Below are positions 13,715 through 24,477 of a stretch of 64,000 bases of DNA, in pieces (positions within the stretch are counted from its first letter, which is position 1; each line of letters starts with the position of its first letter). The notes below the pieces were generated by a model that saw only the letters and a list, made by a program, of their open reading frames with translations, was not told the origin of the DNA and made no database searches. The position numbers and the translations under genes are program-made. Source of the stretch: Argentina anserina (taxonomy: Eukaryota > Streptophyta > Magnoliopsida > Rosales > Rosaceae); assembly GCF_933775445.1 (NCBI RefSeq), contig NC_065878.1:20348395-20412394 (forward strand). The letters are read 5' to 3'.

Positions 13715-13768
13715 TTTCCCTTCTTGGTCTATGATTAGATTCTCAAAGTTGATCTGCTTCTCCACAAT

Positions 13769-14085
13769 CTGTAGCGAAAGCAACAAGAGATTTTTAAGCA
13801 CCCTTGTCTTATTTATAGACAAAGCACAGCAGAACCAAACAATGCCCAAATCAAATCCGATCAGGAATTGGAACTTTCTAGTGTACCAGCTAGGAAATCA
13901 AAATCCTGAAAGCTAAAAGATACAACACTAATATATACAACCTTCCAATCTATCCCACCACGCAAACGAAAACTGAAAACCCCCAATTTGAATCAGCAAC
14001 CCTGATTCCCAATAACCCTAAAATCCGAATCCTCAAAATGAAGCAACTACAAATTGAGGATAAGACCGAAGTTTAGAACACCAAC
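13769..14085 (-). other. Probable 5'UTR intron of the DREB2 gene
   Basis: On the minus strand a consensus-like donor CCGAG|GTTGG ends the putative first exon at 14086, and a pyrimidine-rich tract with CTACAG|ATTG places the acceptor so that exon 2 starts at 13768. The 317-bp interval would be an intron in the leader. This explains why the coding frame is open upstream of the chosen start without conserved protein. No transcript evidence is available here. Confidence 0.55.
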
Positions 14086-14198
14086 CTCGGAATCAAAACG
14101 ACACTGCAGCTTGCGTTTTGGGAGTAGAAACGAGAGCACTCTGTTTTGTGTTTTCTATAAGCAAATCAAGAAATCTCTAGGAATCAAAGCTCCGGTGG

Positions 14199-14206
14199 TA
14201 TTTATA
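14199..14206 (-). promoter_or_regulatory. TATA box of the DREB2 gene
   Basis: TATAAATA on the minus strand. It sits about 110 bases upstream of the predicted leader-intron donor, which would put transcription start near 14165-14175. Confidence 0.6.
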
Positions 14207-14285
14207 GCCTTCTGTCTCCAGATATTTCATCCGTAGATATTTTATTTTATCGCTTTTTGAATTTGCGGCCTATGGATAATGGAGG

Positions 14286-14292
14286 ACGTGGC
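14286..14292 (+). promoter_or_regulatory. ABRE core ACGTGGC in the DREB2 promoter
   Basis: ACGTGGC is the core recognised by AREB/ABF bZIP factors. It lies about 80 bases upstream of the TATA box. A second core, ACGTGTC, is at 14524-14530. Function is inferred from motif and position. Confidence 0.5.
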
Positions 14293-14344
14293 GTCATATT
14301 AGTCGCTTTCGTGGCGCTTCGGATCCGAGCCGCGAGCCGGGAGA

Positions 14345-14357
14345 TTCCCGAACCTTC
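14345..14357. promoter_or_regulatory. Perfect three-unit heat-shock element
   Basis: TTCCCGAACCTTC is a perfect TTCnnGAAnnTTC heat-shock element. It is followed in register by GAG (14360-14362), a near-match fourth unit. It lies about 140 bases upstream of the DREB2 TATA box. DREB2A-type genes are known targets of HSFA1 factors, so the site fits the gene. Confidence 0.7.
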
Positions 14358-14523
14358 CCGAGCCACTGATTTTACGCCACTGTCTTGGCCCCGAAGTAAT
14401 TCCTGTGCCCTGCCAGCTACGAGTTTTCTGTTATGCCCTGATGGTGTTGTGGAATTTACGTATTTACCACTGCGGAGCGAAGAGTTTGCTTTACGTATTT
14501 TCATAAGGAGCTGCATGCACACC

Positions 14524-14530
14524 ACGTGTC
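14524..14530 (+). promoter_or_regulatory. ABRE core ACGTGTC
   Basis: Part of CCACGTGTC, about 320 bases upstream of the DREB2 TATA box. With the proximal ABRE at 14286 it would form a pair of ABA-responsive sites. Confidence 0.45.
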
Positions 14531-15409
14531 ATTTTCAGATCTGGATACCGTGGACTTCGTTGTAATAAAACCACCGGACGTGTAACCCAGCTTTGGATCA
14601 TGTCATCGACATGAAATATCGTGGTATGCGTGGTATGCGTGGTTGCTCATGCAGAAGTGTGCTTAAGTGTGTGAGAGAGGAAAGCAAACACCTAGTCTTG
14701 TCCAACGTACATACTTTGCTTCCAAGGCAAACACATGGGGAGCAATCAAACGGGAATGATGAATGAGATGATAAAGTTTTAGGTCAATTGAACAACTAAT
14801 GACTAATTGGGAGTCATCTTAAATCGATTAAGAGATCAGTTATGGTGTTAGACATTAAAAATTGAAGTTAAGTAACGCAAAAAATTAAGTTTCTCAATTG
14901 AAAAAAAAAACAATTAAAATTAAAAGATAATTCACCACATAAATCTACATTGTTGATTGTTATGACATGTTCAATATGATACTGGACTAAAATCCATCGA
15001 ATTGATACTCTAAACTTGTATTTTGTCATCAACTTGTTTTTTTTTTCAATTTATGTTACATAATCGTCTATATGTTGACGTTGTTGTGATGGAGTCAAAT
15101 TAAGCATATGAAAGAGGTCTCCTTTTGTACATTTCAGAGTAGTCCAAATGGTGAGAGAATGTTAAGGCAGAAAATAGAGTTCGATTTTTTGAGTAACATA
15201 TTCAACAAAAAAGTCTCATTTGATGAATACGAAAAAAGATGGAATAAATGGATAGAGAACTCATTCAATTTCAGCGATTATAAATCGATCGGTTGTAGGT
15301 GTTTTTGATGATCACTTCAGTATCAATGCACCTATATTTTCTCTCCAAATTCGTGCGGACTACATTTCCCACTTATTTGAGAAAGACCGTGCATCCACAA
15401 TAACGTTTG
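14531..15409. other. Spacer, no gene seen
   Basis: AT-rich spacer between the divergent DREB2 promoter and the CHX array. No supported coding or RNA feature. Confidence 0.45.
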
Positions 15410-15677
15410 CCGCGCGCTTGAATCAAAGACCCAAACACCATCCCATTTTCCCAATCTTGGTTCAACTATCAATTCGCGGTCTCCATATATATTCATCCAG
15501 GAGGTTACGTCGTGTTGATAGTAACTTTCACAAAGAAATCTCTGCATGGATAATTCACAGGGGTCAATTAGGATCAGAAAAATCCTCTATGAATTATCCC
15601 CACATTAAAATGATAATTGGGATCATTCTGCATTAAGAGTATTGCATAATCAAGAAGCTGGTTGGAGGCAGGCGAAG
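15410..15677 (+). promoter_or_regulatory. Duplicated 5' flank of CHX copy 1
   Basis: Matches the flank of CHX copy 3 (about 27800-28046) in order: an AAACACCATCCC block, a GATAGTAA.TTTCACAA/GGTAGTGAATTTCACAA block, GGATAATTCA, TATGAATTATCCC, GGGATCATTC.GCAT and AATCAAGAAG just before the ATG. The duplication unit therefore included the promoter. Confidence 0.55.
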
Positions 15678-16264
15678 ATGGCTCAACTTGAGCAGTCTGT
15701 ATCGTATCGTGTATGTGCGCCACCGGGTGCCGTGAGTACCAAAGGGTTTTGGTTGGAGGAAAATCCTTTGGACCATGCAGTTCCTGCAACCCTAGCACAA
15801 GTTATCATCGTCGTTGTGACCTCCCGACTGCTTTATTATCTTCTCAAGCCTCTCGGACAGACCAAATTCACTTGCAATCTCCTGGTACGTAGCCTAGTGC
15901 GAAATGTTGGTAGATTTGATGGTGAAACAACAAAGGTAATGTAAATATATTGAACATCGAAATTATGAAGAATGGTAGTTGTGAAATCAAGTAATCAAAA
16001 ATCATTCTAAATCAAGCTTTTGTTTTTGCTGGTTGGATTTGTTCAGGCTGGCATTATCTTGGGGCCTTCTCTGCTAGGCCGGCACAGCCAGTTTTTGAGG
16101 GGCAAATTATTTAGCCCGAACGATGCGTCGTTGTGGGCGACAATGGGTCTGCTGGGCGCTACATTATCTATGTTCATAACTGCAGTAAAATTTAATATAA
16201 AGATGGTCAAAAGAACAAAGCTTTCTTTCAAGATTGGTATTCCAGGGCTCCTTATTACTGTTGT

Positions 16265-16535
16265 TGTGACGAGACTAAGAACCCTAAGCTAAGAAAGGAA
16301 ATAAAGAATTGAAAATGCAATGTTTCATAGATGATATCGGCTCCAGGGCTACATCTTAATATTTATAGTCCAGCAGAGCAATGAACACTGACAAAGTGTC
16401 ATGCGGCTAGGACAATCATCAACCAACCCTAATACTTGGGGTAAAAGTAAATACACTGGTAAGATAAAATAAGGACACGTGCTAAACATGTGCACGACTA
16501 AAGCAAAACGCAGCTTTGGACCTCCTCCCATTACA
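16265..16535 (-). repeat. 3' LTR of the gypsy element
   Basis: 271 bp and nearly identical to 21817-22087. On the element strand it begins TGTAATGGGAGG. The adjacent internal sequence, GCAGCAGGCAGGGA on the minus strand, is a plausible but imperfect polypurine tract. Confidence 0.9.
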
Positions 16536-16559
16536 TCCCTGCCTGCTGCACAACAAACT

Positions 16560-16765
16560 TGTCCTCAAGTTGCAGGGCTCCTTAACACGTCTGCAGTGCT
16601 GTAGAATTCAGGAAAGCGAGCTTGAATAGTCTCAGCCAGTTCCCATGTGGCCTCATCCATGGTAGAACCGGACCACTGGATTAACCATTCAGCAGACGCT
16701 TGACAGCGCCGTTTAATCATCCGAATCCCCAATAAAGCTTATGGCTTCCATTTCTTGTCATTGAG
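16560..16765 (-). pseudogene. Chromodomain at the C-terminus of the gypsy polyprotein
   Basis: In a frame shifted relative to the upstream integrase, the minus strand encodes a chromodomain-like stretch with EWLIQWSG..MDEATWE, the aromatic and acidic pattern of retrotransposon chromodomains. The frame is lost near 16820 in a run of T/A residues. In this family the chromodomain guides integration toward marked chromatin. Confidence 0.6.
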
Positions 16766-16766
16766 G

Positions 16767-19700
16767 TCACTGACCGGAGGCAGTTGGGACTCCACAGGAA
16801 CAGCCTCTCCTACTCGTTTTTTTAAGAGTGAGACGTGGAAGACATTGTGGATTTTGGCTGAGGGGGGGAAGCTGTAATTTGTAGGCTACATCACCAATCT
16901 TCTCAATTACCTTGTAGGGGCCATAGTACTTGGCAGAGAGCTTGTGAAAAGCTTTTTGATGAATAAAACTTTGTCTGTAGGGTTGAAGCTTGAGGTACAC
17001 AAAGTCACCAATGGATAAGGACCTTTCAGTATGGCCTTTGTCATAATAGAGTTTCATTCGGGCCCTAGCTTTCTCAAGATTCCGTTTTAAAATAGCCAAC
17101 TGGTTCTAAGTTCTTGATCAACTTGTGCTACTGTCGTGGACCCAGGGAGGTAGGCACGGATTTCACCTGGTTGATAGCCATATAGGGCCATGAAGGGAGA
17201 CATATCAATAGCTGAGTGATGAGATGTGTTATACCACCACTCAGCCCAGGGTAAAGCCTTTAACCAAGAGTGAGGTTTGTGGCCAACAACACATCGAAGG
17301 TATTGTTCCAGAGTCTTGTTCAAATTCTCTGTTTGACCATCAGATTGAGGATGGTATGCAGACGACTTGCTACGTTTGGTGCCTTGAGCCTTGAAAAACT
17401 CTTCCCAAAACAAGCTCATAAAGATAGGGCCTCTGTCTGATATGATAATCTCAGGGGTACCATGCAACTTGAATACTTCTTGCACAAATATATGAGCTAA
17501 AGATGTTGCATAATAAGGATGTGCAAGAGGGATAAAGTGAGCATACTTGGTAAGCTTATCAACAATGACCCAGATAACTGTCTTGCCTTCGGATTTGGGT
17601 AAAGCTTCGATGAAGTCCGTGGTTATCACACTCCAAGCCTTGTTAGGAACCGGAAGTGGTTGCAAAAACCCTGGTGGTTTAATTGTTTCATGGTGGTGTT
17701 GTTGGCAAATGTGGCAATTAGCAACAAAGTGCTTCACTGCCTTGTGCAATCCCGGCCATGAGAAACTACACTTCACTCTTTGATAAGTCCTAGCCCTGCC
17801 TGCGTGGACACCGAGCAGTCCCCCATGTAATTCTTCCAACACCTTCAATCTCCAGCCCCCATGAGTAGGAACATAAAGCTTATCCTTGTATAGCAACTGA
17901 TCATTGAGCCACTTGTAATTTTTCACCTATTTCCCCCCTTGCAAGGCAGATATGATGCGTTGTGCCTCAGTGTCTAACAAACAAGCTCTTTGAATTTGAA
18001 GGATGTAATCATAAATAGGTGCAGAGGTACCCTGTAATGTAGCCAATAACAGTTTCCTTGACAAAGCATCCGGGGCGGAGTTTGTTTTACCGGGCTTGTA
18101 GGTGATTGAGTAATCGTAACCCATAAGCTTAACAAGCCACTTTTGCTGAGCCGGGGTAGTGATACGTTGATTAAGAAAATGCTCCAAGGTGCGATGGTCT
18201 GTCATGATCTTGAAGTGGTGACCCAAGAGATAAGGTCGCCAATGTTGTACCGCTGAGACGATAACCATCATCTCCTTATCATACACACTTAGAGCCAAGT
18301 GTTTCTGAGCTAAGGCCTTGCTCAAGAAAGCGATAGGGTGGCCACCTTGCGACAAGACCGCGCCAATGCCATGGTCAGAGGCATCACATTCAACCAAAAA
18401 CTCCTTTGTAAAATCCAGTACTGCTAGGATTGGGGCAGATGTCAAAGCATTCTTAAGTTGCTCAAATGCAGTTGTAGCTTTTTCAGTCCAATGAAAGCCA
18501 TTTTTCTTGCGTAACTTGGTGAGTGGTTTGGCAGTAACACCAAATCCCCGCACAAACTTTCTATAGTACCCAACAAGACCCAAAAAACCTCTTAGTTTCT
18601 TTAAAGTTTGTGGTTGTGGCCAAGTTTTGATGCTGGCAACCTTGGAGGGATCAACAACCACCCCAACAGCTGAAATGATATGACCCAAGTATTCAACTTG
18701 TGGCGCTGCAAAGGTACCCCAGCAGCTGAAATGATATGACCCAAGTATTCAACTTGGAAGCTCACTCACTCTCTTTTACCTTGAGTGAGTGAGCTTCCAA
18801 TCGTTGAAACACCTTTTCAAGTTGAACCAAATGGTGCTCCATGGAATCACTGTAAATGAGAATGTCATCGAAAAAGACTAAGACCCATTTTTGCAACATA
18901 TCCCTCAAAACATCGTTCATCACCGCTTGAAAGGTAGAGGGTGCGTTGGTAAGGCCAAAAGGGAGAACAAAAAACTTATAATGGCCAGAATGTGTTCGAA
19001 AAGCCGTCTTCTCCACATCGGATTTCGCCATTCGGATTTGATGATATCCAGATCGCAAGTCAAGTTTAGTAAACACAACGGCGCCACAAATCTCATCCAT
19101 TAAATCATCCACGACTGGAATCAGATACTTGTCCTTAACGGTCATTGCGTTCAAGGCCCTGTAATCAATGCAAAGGCGCCAAGTGCCATCCTTCTTCTTC
19201 ACTAATAGAACTGGTGAAGAAAATGGACTGGTGCTAGGTCGAATTATGCCATTATCTAACATCTCCTGGATGATATTTTCAATTTCATTTTTTTGACACT
19301 AAGGGTAACGATAGGGCCTGACACTTATAGGGGTGGTGTTTGGAGCTAACACAATGCGGTGGTCTTGTGTCCTTGCAGGAGGTAGTTGTGTTGGAGTGTC
19401 AAACACGGAAGAGTACTTGTGTAATAGAGTTTTGATCTCAATAGGGATTGAGTGAGTGGTGTTAGTTTCAGCTGAGTGAGTTGAGGTAGGTTTATTTGAG
19501 GGAGTGGTGGTAGGTTCGGTGGGGGACTCAATGAGGAAACAGTTCAGTTGAACAATCACTGCTTCCCGCTCTCTTCGTAATAGTCTATTCATTGCTTTGC
19601 AGCTAACAATAGTTGATTGAGTTTTTGTTTCACCTTGGTGTGCCACCCATTGACCTTTCACATTGAATCTCATAGTCATGGATTAAAAGTTCCAAATGAT

Positions 19701-21788
19701 ATCACCAAGGGTCCGCAGCCATGATGTACCAAGTACTACCTCACATCTTGAAACAGGTAATATGTAATAGTTAGCAACAAAAGTGTGTTGTTGCAAGGTA
19801 AGTGGTACCTGAATTTTGCTCTGAGTATGCTTAATAGCTCCAGTAGCTAATCGCACACGAAGCGGTTTGATGTCAATGATGAGGCCTTTATAACTCTTCA
19901 ACACAGAGGGGTGTAAGAAGTTATGTGATGCACCCGAGTCAATCAACACATGCATTGACTTCGTAATGCAATCCCCCTTGAGCTGCATTGTTTGAGCTCT
20001 GTTTCCCTCCTCCATAACATGTAGTTGGAGTTCCTCTTCAGCCCCTTCAAGCACTGCCATATCGGCGACCGCTTCCTCCACCTCTGGGCCTGGTATATCT
20101 TGCTCCTCCGGCAAGATTTCTAATACCATGAGAGTATTGCCATTACCACGGCGGCAGTTGTGGCCAAGTTGATATAGAGCATCACAAAAAAAAGAGGCCG
20201 CGTGCGCGCCGATCATCATACTCTCCCTGCGTGAGACGTCGATTAGCCCTGCCCGGGCCAACATGGGGGATGCAGCAAGGTGTTGCGGTGCCTGCGGTGG
20301 TGCTGCCTGCGGTGGGGGTCGCACAAGCGTTGTTGTGGTGGTAGTTCGTGGCGGCGGCGCCCGAGCCTGATAGTGGTGGTTACTTATTTGCCCCCGTAAA
20401 GTGGTTTCCCTAGCCTCATACAACTTGGCTAGCTCACAAGCCCCGTACAACGTAGTTGGTTTCATTGTTTTCACATCGGCGCGGATACTCTCCTTCAACC
20501 CGCTCAGAAAGTAATACAAGAGCAACTGGTGGGAAATACCATGAGCTCGATGAGACAATCGTGTAAACTGGTCCATAAATTGCTCAACAGAGCCTATTTG
20601 AGTCATCCGAGCTAAAGAAGCCTGGTGCTCGAGCATGTTATGACCACCAAATTCTCGCATGAGTAAGTCAGCCAAACCATGTCATGAACGAGGAAATTCG
20701 TGCTGGAACATAAACCAACAGTCAGCCGCCTTGTCGGTGATGTGCATACTCACAATAGCCAATTTACGCTCCTTCGGAATCTGATAGAAAGCAAAATATT
20801 GTTCCACCTTGTTAAGCCACTCCACTGGGTCACCACTCCCGAACGTGGTGAGTTCCAACTTCATTTGTTTCATCGTGGGTAGGTTTGGATCTGTGAAAGG
20901 TTGTGGTGGCAGGCCAGGCATATGAAATTGTGAAACGTCCACTGTAGTGTAAGGAGTAGTAGTGAGGGTTGTGGTGTAAGTAGGGTAAGAGGGTTCGACG
21001 GAGTGATATACAGACGGAGGTGGGGGGCACACAAACTGAGGAGAAGGTGGAAACATATGAGAGGCAAAAGGATTATGGTGTGAACTTATGCCAGCAGCCT
21101 ACGTTGTTATGGTGGAAGGGTCAAGGTATGAGAGGTAATAGGGTGGTGTTGTCATAGTAGGAGGTTTGGGTACCAAGAACGGTCCAAATGTCTGATTGCT
21201 CGGTTGAGGGTCGAAATTAGAATTTTGGTAATACTGAGGCTGAGAGGAACAACCCTCCATACCAGTTTTGGTACCGCTAGGACCTGCACCAGTCATTTTC
21301 GACGGTAGAGACATGCTGGATGGCCCAACCCCATGTGGAACAAGAGCAGTAGTCATGGCTGGACCTGGCCCGGAAGTGCTCAGAGGTGCAGTAGTGTTGA
21401 TGGTGCCGAGAATCACCTCACTGTGTGGCAGCTCCCGATAACCTATTGTGCTAGTCACGGACGTGGCAGAGATGAGCGCAGGGGCCTCATGCGAGCTCAG
21501 ATTTGGGCCAAAAGTAGCGGTCGCAGCTGCAGGATCAGTCGGGTCGACACGAGAACCAAACTGAATGGGACAAATCCCGGTGGTGGGTGGATCAGGGGGA
21601 CGTCTTAGGGAACGGAGCTTGTCCATGAACTCACGATGGAAAAGAGAGAGTGTATCCTTGCACACAGCGAGACACTGCTGCATGGCATTGATTCGTGTTG
21701 TTGTCTCTTCCCGATGAGCTTGAAATTCGCTCTCAAGCAGTGACGCTTCAAAGGATCCACCGGCAGCACCAGCTCTCTTTGGACCCAT
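16767..21788 (-). pseudogene. Gypsy gag-pol polyprotein, interrupted
   Basis: Read from ATG at 21788 (MGPKRAG). Gag occupies about 21788-20100. An aspartic protease with LIDSGASHNFLH lies near 19940. Reverse transcriptase (18762-19262) has the catalytic box FFDDILIYS. RNase H (17927-18688) has ECDASDHGIGAVLS. Integrase (17087-17926) has an HHCC zinc module ending CHICQQ and the DRGP and SDGQTE core. Gag through RT share one frame, broken only by in-frame stops at 21099, 20682, 19683 and 19299. A duplication at 18703-18800 shifts the frame, a TAG sits at 17927, and another shift lies near 17095. The element cannot make its own proteins. Confidence 0.88.
18756..18798. repeat. Perfect 16-bp hairpin inside the gypsy RT region
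   Basis: GGAAGCTCACTCACTC (18756-18771) and GAGTGAGTGAGCTTCC (18783-18798) are exact reverse complements separated by 11 bases. Next to them, a 34-base block CAGCTGAAATGATATG.. ending CAACTTG occurs twice (from about 18668 and 18724). Together they form a local duplication-inversion that breaks the RT/RNase H frame. Confidence 0.85.
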
Positions 21789-21800
21789 GGAACCAGAGAA

Positions 21801-21814
21801 GGCTCTAGATACCA
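21801..21814 (-). other. Primer binding site of the gypsy element
   Basis: TGGTATCTAGAGCC on the minus strand, two bases inside the 5' LTR. It matches the TGGTATCAGAGCC type complementary to initiator methionine tRNA with one extra base. Confidence 0.7.
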
Positions 21815-21816
21815 GA

Positions 21817-22087
21817 TGTGACGAGACTAAGAACCCTAAGCTAAGAAAGGAAATAAAGAATTGAAAATGCAATGTTTCATAGATGATATCAGCTCCAGGG
21901 CTACAACTTAATATTTATAGTCCAGCAGAGCAATGAACACTGACCAGGTGTCATGCGGCTAGGACAATCATCAACCAACCCTAATACTTGGGGTAAAAGT
22001 AAATACACTGGTAAGATAAAATAAGGGCACATGCTAAACATGTGCACGACGAAAGCAAAACGCAGCTTTGGACCTCCTCCCATTACA
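21817..22087 (-). repeat. 5' LTR of the gypsy element
   Basis: 271 bp, partner of 16265-16535. Its outer end is followed by GTTGC, then by CHX coding sequence resuming at GTATCCTTGAGC. Confidence 0.9.
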
Positions 22088-22478
22088 GTTGCTGTATCCT
22101 TGAGCTTTGGAATCCCGCTAGCCAGCTTCATTCCTGGAATCAAAGGAGGCTAGGAATCTTCCCCATATTTCTGTTTTCTATTCTTTCTTTCACCTTCTTC
22201 CCTGATGTAGCTCAAGTCTTGGACGAACTCAACCTTATGAATTCTGAGTTAGGTCATATTACCATGTCCTCTGCTTTGCATTTTGAAATGATACAATGGT
22301 TGTTCTCAACCCTAACAGACATAGCTACTAAAGAAAAGGCAAGCCATGGAGCTTGGACTTTCCTTTCCGCAGTGGCAATGTGTGTTTTCATTGTTTTTGT
22401 CGTACGCCCGCTTATGGTATCAATTGCTAGGAACACACCAGAAGGACAGGAAGTAAAAGAGCGGTACTTAATCGCAAT

Positions 22479-23606
22479 TAATGTTTTCAAAGGCAAAAAC
22501 GAAGGCGAAGACGATGTGAGGAAGCCTCAAAAGGCGAGAGCATCAGCGTGCTAAGGCGACCGCATTTCCAACATATATTATTTTAATGTAATATGTTTAT
22601 AAATAAGATATGAATATATATATATATATATAGGTTAAAATAAAGAAAGATTTTAATTAAATACATATAAATATATATAAATGATATTTTTATAAAAAAT
22701 ATGGTTGAGAAGCTGCGAAGACGTTTTTTTTTCAAGAAAAATATTTATATATACTAAATGTTCTTACAACAAAAACCTTGACAACTAAACCATACCGTCA
22801 AAATAAACTGCACTCCAAAGCATTAAGTGATCATGCATGTCTGTGCCCACCTTGCCACAAACCAAAACAACTATATATGAACTAGGTAGATGAAGATTGA
22901 AGAACTTGGAAGAACATTTAATTAGTTGCCTACTTTTTCCAAACCTTATCCCCATAGTTTATGAAGTGCTAGTACTCGAGTGATCTAGCCACTTAGCTTT
23001 TGAGGTTATGATCTTCGCCTTCTTCTCAGTTGCTTTTTTGGACTCCATTCTCATCCTTGCAGCTCCTGATGTACTTTCTTTCTTGGTCTTGGTCTTCGCC
23101 TTCTCTTCTTGCTTGCCAACATAATCTGATCTGGACCTCTGATGGGTACTTGGACCAGAAGAAGTATCAGAAACCATGGAATCATCATTATCATCCTTGT
23201 GATCATATCCATGTTTTCTTCCATCCTGGTAATCATCAATTCATCATCACTGTGATCTTGATGATCGTTTTCGCCATCTAAGCGAGAGCCGAGGTACATT
23301 GTCCACCTTGATTCACTGCTTTGGCATTCTTCCTCTGCATGATGGCCTCCATAGATTTTGGAAGGGCGTCGGTTTGATTACAAGTTAGTCAAAGACGTCA
23401 GTTTGACCGAAGGAAATAAGAAAACCCAGAAAATCTTCCGCCTCCCGCCGCATCAGCCGTCGCCTCCCGCCGCATCAGACCGCCCCGACAGTTTTTGCTT
23501 CGCCTTTCCAGCAGCTCGCCCTGGTTTGGACAAGCGAGGCGTTTTCCGGTCGCCCCGCACCAAAGCTCGCACCGGCGACGCCTCGGCGTCGCCTTTGAAA
23601 ACACTG
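22479..23606. mobile_element. Non-autonomous hAT-type element in CHX copy 1
   Basis: The 1,128-bp insert is flanked by perfect 8-bp direct repeats ATCGCAAT (22471-22478 and 23607-23614), as hAT transposons produce. Its ends are inverted: the right end reads inward CAGTGTTTTCAAAGGCG, the left TAATGTTTTCAAAGGCA. Removing the insert and one repeat rejoins the CHX frame exactly (..LIA-I-LVV..). The interior has a short AT repeat near 22620 and GC-rich GCCTCGGCG-type subterminal sequence on the right. It also has a Lys-rich open frame of 72 codons on the minus strand (22959-23177) that I cannot identify. No transposase is visible. Confidence 0.85.
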
Positions 23607-24398
23607 ATCGCAATACTAGTCGTGGCTGTAGTCCTATCGTTCATATCAGATATTATAGGATGCACCTTTGTTCTTGGTTCTGTAGTTCTTGTGTTGGTCA
23701 TACCAGATGGACCACCTCTCGGGGCAACATTAGTAGCCAAGACTGAGTTCTTGATCTCTGAACTTCTTCCAGTGTTTTATTTTCGTGTTGGCGCCAGAAC
23801 AAACATAGATTCGATTCGCGATTGGAAGAGCTTTTCGATATTGCAGGCCATTATCAGTGCGTCATTTGTGGCAGTTACTACGGCTGCGTTTTTCTGCAAA
23901 ATTAGTTTGAGAAATAGTTTCTTGCTTGGCATAATGATGAATATCCGGGGTATCATAGATTTGACCCTTTTCGCTAGATGGAGGTACAGTCAGGTATATA
24001 TGCATATTTATCTACACCTTTCTTTCTTAATGCTGAGTAGTACTTTGGATTAGTAGGAATTAATGTTTATCTTTTGCAGTTCCTAAACGAAGAAGTTTAT
24101 ACTCAACTGTTGTTATCTATGCTGATTGGGAATATGATTGCAACATCGATTGTACATTTCACATATAGAGCTCAGTTAAGACTTAGCTCATCACTTCAAG
24201 GTCCTCCCATTATGAACATCCAATCAGTTCAAAGAAACTCTACTTTCAAGATTCTTTGTTGTATTCACAGCGAGGAAAGTATCCGCAACCTCACCTCCCT
24301 CCTAGAAGCCTCAAGCCCTACAGAAGCAAGCCCCATTTGTGCTTACATTGTCCAAGCCGTTGAGCTGTCGGGCGGGATATACCTGTACTAGTTCCTTA

Positions 24399-24399
<1 letters not shown>

Positions 24400-24429
<30 letters not shown>

Positions 24430-24477
24430 AAGAAGAAGAAGAAGAAGAAGAAGAAGAAGAAGAAGAAGAAGAAGAAG
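24400..24477 (+). repeat. (AAG)26 microsatellite
   Basis: 26 uninterrupted AAG units within CHX copy 1. It begins at the codon pair for Tyr-Lys-Lys, where copy 3 has TATAAGAAGAGGAAAG, and replaces about 160 bp of coding sequence present there. Confidence 0.95.

Larger units (their letters stand above)
16265..22087 (-). mobile_element. Ty3/gypsy chromovirus-type LTR retrotransposon (Reina-like)
   Basis: LTRs of 271 bp each (16265-16535 and 21817-22087) start and end TGT..ACA. By eye they differ at about 7 positions. The element runs on the minus strand, opposite to the CHX gene. Next to the right-hand (5') LTR is TGGTATCTAGAGCC, a near match to the initiator-Met tRNA primer site. The flanks are GTTGT (left) and GTTGC (right), a 5-bp target duplication with one change. 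Domain order gag, protease, RT, RNase H, integrase, chromodomain, together with short LTRs and about 5.8 kb length, fits the Reina group of chromoviruses. The assignment is inferred. Confidence 0.9.
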
